NCBI GenBank assembly: GCA_013423325.1
Contig: BLJB01000182.1
Location: 1-10,603 of the forward strand
Length of the DNA stretch: 10,603 nt
Direction: 5' to 3'
From: Usnea hakonensis
Lineage: Eukaryota; Ascomycota; Lecanoromycetes; Lecanorales; Parmeliaceae
Of the stretch, positions 8,529 through 10,603 are shown piece by piece. Position numbers and translations under genes: made by a program. Below the pieces are notes generated by a model. The model was not told where the DNA came from, searched no databases, and saw only the letters and a list, made by a program, of their open reading frames with translations. Position 1 is the first letter of the stretch. Each line of letters starts with the position of its first letter.

Positions 8529-9836
8529 TTGCCGAGCTAGGCGTTAAACGTAGTATAGATCTTAATATAGAATCTATAAATAAAATTATTTAAAAACGTA
8601 ATCTCCGCTCTACTTTATATTATTTATATAGTATTATAAATCTTTTAATAATCTAGTAGATTCCTTTTATTATATATACTTTTTAGTATAATTAATCGAA
8701 GAATTCTCTTAAGGGATCTATATACTACTATTATAATTAATATTAATATATATATATTAGATTTATCGTACTATAAGTCTCTTAACGATTAGGTAGAATT
8801 ATTAAATTATATATATTTTCTAATATAACCGATTAAAGGGTTCTTCTAAGAGATCGATATATTAATAAGATCTATTCTACTACTCCCGTAATTAATAACG
8901 TATAATATAATAATTATTATTATATTCTAAAATACTATTTAACCCTTTAAGGTATTAAATCTTACTTTTATTTATTTAATATCTTAATCTACCTTTACTA
9001 TATTATATTCTAAATATTATTATATTCTTTATACTAACTATATAAACTATCTTAATATAATATTATTTATATTACTATCTAAATTTACCGCGGTACTCTA
9101 ATTTATTATAGTTAAAACGACTATTATATTAGATCTTAAATTAGAAATCGAGTCCTATACGCTAAGACTACCCTTATAGAAATAGATAATAAAAGATCCT
9201 ACTATAAATAGATTTTACTTTAATAAGGAAAAAACGAGTAATAAATTTCTATCTAATAATCTTAATCTAAGTAACTTTTAGACTATTAAGGTTATTCGTT
9301 TAGATATAAAAGATAAAGATTATAATAAGAAATAGTTAACTATATTTATAGTAAAGTAGCTTTTATTAAGATATATAAATAAAGGCGTTACTATAAAGTA
9401 GTTTAGAGAAAATAAATAGTATTATAGTAGAATTTTTAATTACTAATAAATATATAATTAGGAGGAGGTAGATAAAGGCCTAAAGTCGATTATAAATATA
9501 TCAATAATAATATAAAATAAAATAGTAAATAGAGACTCTTACAAGGTATTATTAAATATTACGATTAGTAACGAAATCTCTAAGACTATTATTATAAATA
9601 CTATTATTAAGAAGGGTAAGACCGCTACTAGATATATAAAATATAGTATATAAAGTATTATAAAAAGGGCTATTACTATAGACCTATTTACCTCTATTAT
9701 TACTACTATTATAGACCTATCTACTACCACTACCGCTACTACTAATATAAATAATTAGTAAGTAAAGCGCCTAATTAAGATAGAACCTAATATAAATAAT
9801 TAGTAAATAAAGTACTAAAAAACTTCCTTTTTTTAA
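8529..9836 (+). pseudogene. Unidentified RIP-broken open frame downstream of pol
   Basis: In the same frame as pol, a protein-like reading continues to a stop at 9834, with about 26 in-frame TAA/TAG codons in the last 380 codons, similar to the density in the true pol frame and lower than in the neighbouring frame I compared. The N-terminal half is Leu/Ile/Asn-rich; from about 9114 it is charged ('LDLKLEIESYTLRLPL', 'FYFNKEKTSNKFLS', 'LLLRYINKGVTIK'), and it ends in a Thr-rich stretch (about 9690-9750) and two similar 'NINN' + two-stop units near 9750-9805. I recognise no domain. It could be an extra ORF of this element, gag of another repeat, or a chance reading. The start is not defined. 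A - strand open frame of 63 codons (9730-9539, GTG start) is the antisense of its Thr-rich part. Confidence 0.35.
9750..9808 (+). repeat. Short direct repeat near the end of the unidentified frame
   Basis: The phrase 'aatataaataattagtaa' occurs at about 9749-9767 and again at about 9789-9807, 40 bases apart. In frame each reads N-I-N-N followed by two stop codons, presumably Q-Q before RIP. Confidence 0.65.
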
Positions 9837-10054
9837 ATACTAATTAAACTCTTTAATTCCGATAAGAATAATATAAAAGATAGTATAAAGGAGTAGCCTA
9901 GTAAAAGTCTAAATATAGAAATAGAGCTATATAAAAAAAAGTATTAAAAGCTTAATAAATAATTCTTTATATTAATATAAATATTAAGAGCCCTCTATAT
10001 TACCCTATAACTACTACTAATATATATAATTGATCTCGAGACTTGGAGAGAAAG

Positions 10055-10603
10055 ATGAAGTACAACAACCAACATGAAGAGACGCCATTCACGATAGGTG
10101 GGGAACCAGGGAAGGAAGAGACACTACTAGATACAGACGTAGAGGGAGACACTCCTTCGGAGGAAGAGAGGCATAACGACGCGGAAACAGAATAGGACGC
10201 GACTACCGCGCCTATAGTACCAATAAGACTAGGAGAGGGGGCCTAGATATAATACTTCTAATACTTAAGACGCTATTCGGGTAAGTACTAGACGAGTACC
10301 GAGAAACAGGAAACGCGTCTATAGAAGTTATACGAGAGCACGCGAAAACCCAAAACGAAACAATTGCGAAACTACGCGCAGAGCTATAATAGGAAAGGGA
10401 GAAACAGACTAGTTAGCAGGAAGAAGAACAGATTGGGAGCTAGACCAGCACGCTAACGCGTCAAGACAGCCCGGCCGCCAAATGGAGCCAGGGGAATCTA
10501 TTTAAAATACCTAGGGGGCCCCCCCCCCGCGCTACAGCCTACACGATCCAACCTAAGGATTCGAGAAAACGGAGATAGCTCCTAATACGGGTCAGGGATA
10601 AGA
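10055..10603 (+). pseudogene. gag-like coding start of a second, lightly RIPed element (partial)
   Basis: ATG at 10055 opens 46 codons of acidic, Glu/Thr-rich protein starting 'MKYNNQHEETPF', with 'EVEGD' style repeats, then TAG at 10193 (CAG before RIP). Near the G-run at 10236-10240 the sensible frame shifts from position 2 to position 1 mod 3 and continues as 'LDEYRETGNASIEVI', 'HAKTQNETIAKLRAEL' and a Glu/Gln-rich run, a likely coiled coil. Stops in this second frame at 10282, 10387, 10390, 10414, 10441 and 10576 all fit Gln codons changed by RIP. CpA and TpG are common here, in contrast to everything before 10030. The sequence is cut by the window end. Acidic N-terminus plus coiled coil suits the start of gag in a fungal retrotransposon, but no diagnostic domain is seen. 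Confidence 0.5.
10514..10528 (+). repeat. G5C10 homopolymer tract
   Basis: Five G are followed directly by ten C. In the coiled-coil frame it codes for a Gly-Pro-Pro-Pro-like stretch. The tract is prone to length error in replication and in sequencing, so the downstream frame should be treated with care. Confidence 0.8.

Larger units (their letters stand above)
75..10030. other. RIP-saturated block (CpA/TpG-depleted, TpA-rich)
   Basis: Reading by eye, CpA and TpG are absent from about 75 to 1361, and only about a dozen scattered instances remain between 1451 and 10030 (for example near 2127, 3612, 3739, 4118, 4815, 5222, 5844, 7735, 8390, 8530, 9501, 9542 and 9727). CpG is still common. This pattern matches fungal repeat-induced point mutation, which converts C to T in CpA on both strands of duplicated DNA. 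Loss by CpG methylation decay would do the opposite. The saturation means that TGA stops and Cys, Trp, His, Gln and Met codons are nearly eliminated, so genes must be read through TAA/TAG. Such blocks are typical of silenced, methylated heterochromatin and sometimes of centromeres in these fungi; which of these applies is inference. Confidence 0.95.

Noticed and set aside
1870..9175. Inverted match 'cttagcgtatag' (about 1887) to the reverse strand near 9163
   Set aside because: Only about 12 bases match and the flanks differ, so it is likely chance.
9539..9730. 63-codon open frame on the - strand with hydrophobic composition
   Set aside because: It starts at GTG, lies antisense to a Thr-rich part of a + strand frame, and its Ile/Val richness follows from the base composition. 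Not a credible membrane protein gene.
75..10030. Mitochondrial or other naturally AT-rich genome
   Set aside because: CpG remains frequent and only CpA/TpG is missing, and Gypsy pol is readable with Gln-to-stop changes, which fits RIP and not a base-composition bias.
75..10030. CRISPR array, tRNA or rRNA genes
   Set aside because: No regularly spaced identical repeats and no recognisable structural RNA were seen; RIP would also have destroyed tRNA motifs.

Overview
This window looks like heterochromatic repeat DNA from a filamentous ascomycete (Pezizomycotina) with very efficient repeat-induced point mutation (RIP). From about position 75 to 10030 the sequence has almost no CpA or TpG dinucleotides, while TpA is everywhere and CpG survives. 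That is the signature of C-to-T change in CpA context on both strands, not of ordinary CpG decay. No intact gene was found.

Layout: (1) 1-53 is an unmutated sequence whose inverted, RIP-converted copy lies at 521-573, so the left edge of the mutated block falls inside a repeat. (2) 574-1361 is RIP-converted, pyrimidine-rich DNA with no recognisable gene. (3) 1362-1450 is a short island that kept its CpA and TpG and carries a tandem and an inverted repeat. (4) 1451-2125 is RIP-converted DNA without a recognisable gene. (5) About 2126-8516 is the coding body of one Ty3/Gypsy retrotransposon of the chromovirus type on the + strand. It holds a gag-like frame with a Gln-rich tail and a C2H2 finger (about 2126-4256, frame of position 2), then protease, reverse transcriptase, RNase H, integrase, GPY/F module and chromodomain in one frame (4257-8516, frame of position 3). 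Stops are dense, but nearly all fit CAA/CAG or TGG changed by RIP. The pol frame is kept over about 1,400 codons, so damage is by point mutation, not indels. (6) About 8529-9836 is a further damaged, unidentified open frame in the same register as pol, where a 3' LTR would be expected. (7) At about 10030 the RIP signature stops abruptly and a lightly mutated gag-like coding start (from 10055) runs off the window end; it probably belongs to a second element.

The genes are remains of a copy-and-paste element: gag would form the particle, pol would process, copy and integrate it, and the chromodomain would steer insertion to heterochromatin. Here the host defence has silenced it. PR, RT and integrase each lost at least one catalytic Asp, mostly as the change RIP predicts. 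Assignments of pol domains are firm by motif spacing; element borders, LTRs and the flanking stretches remain unresolved.
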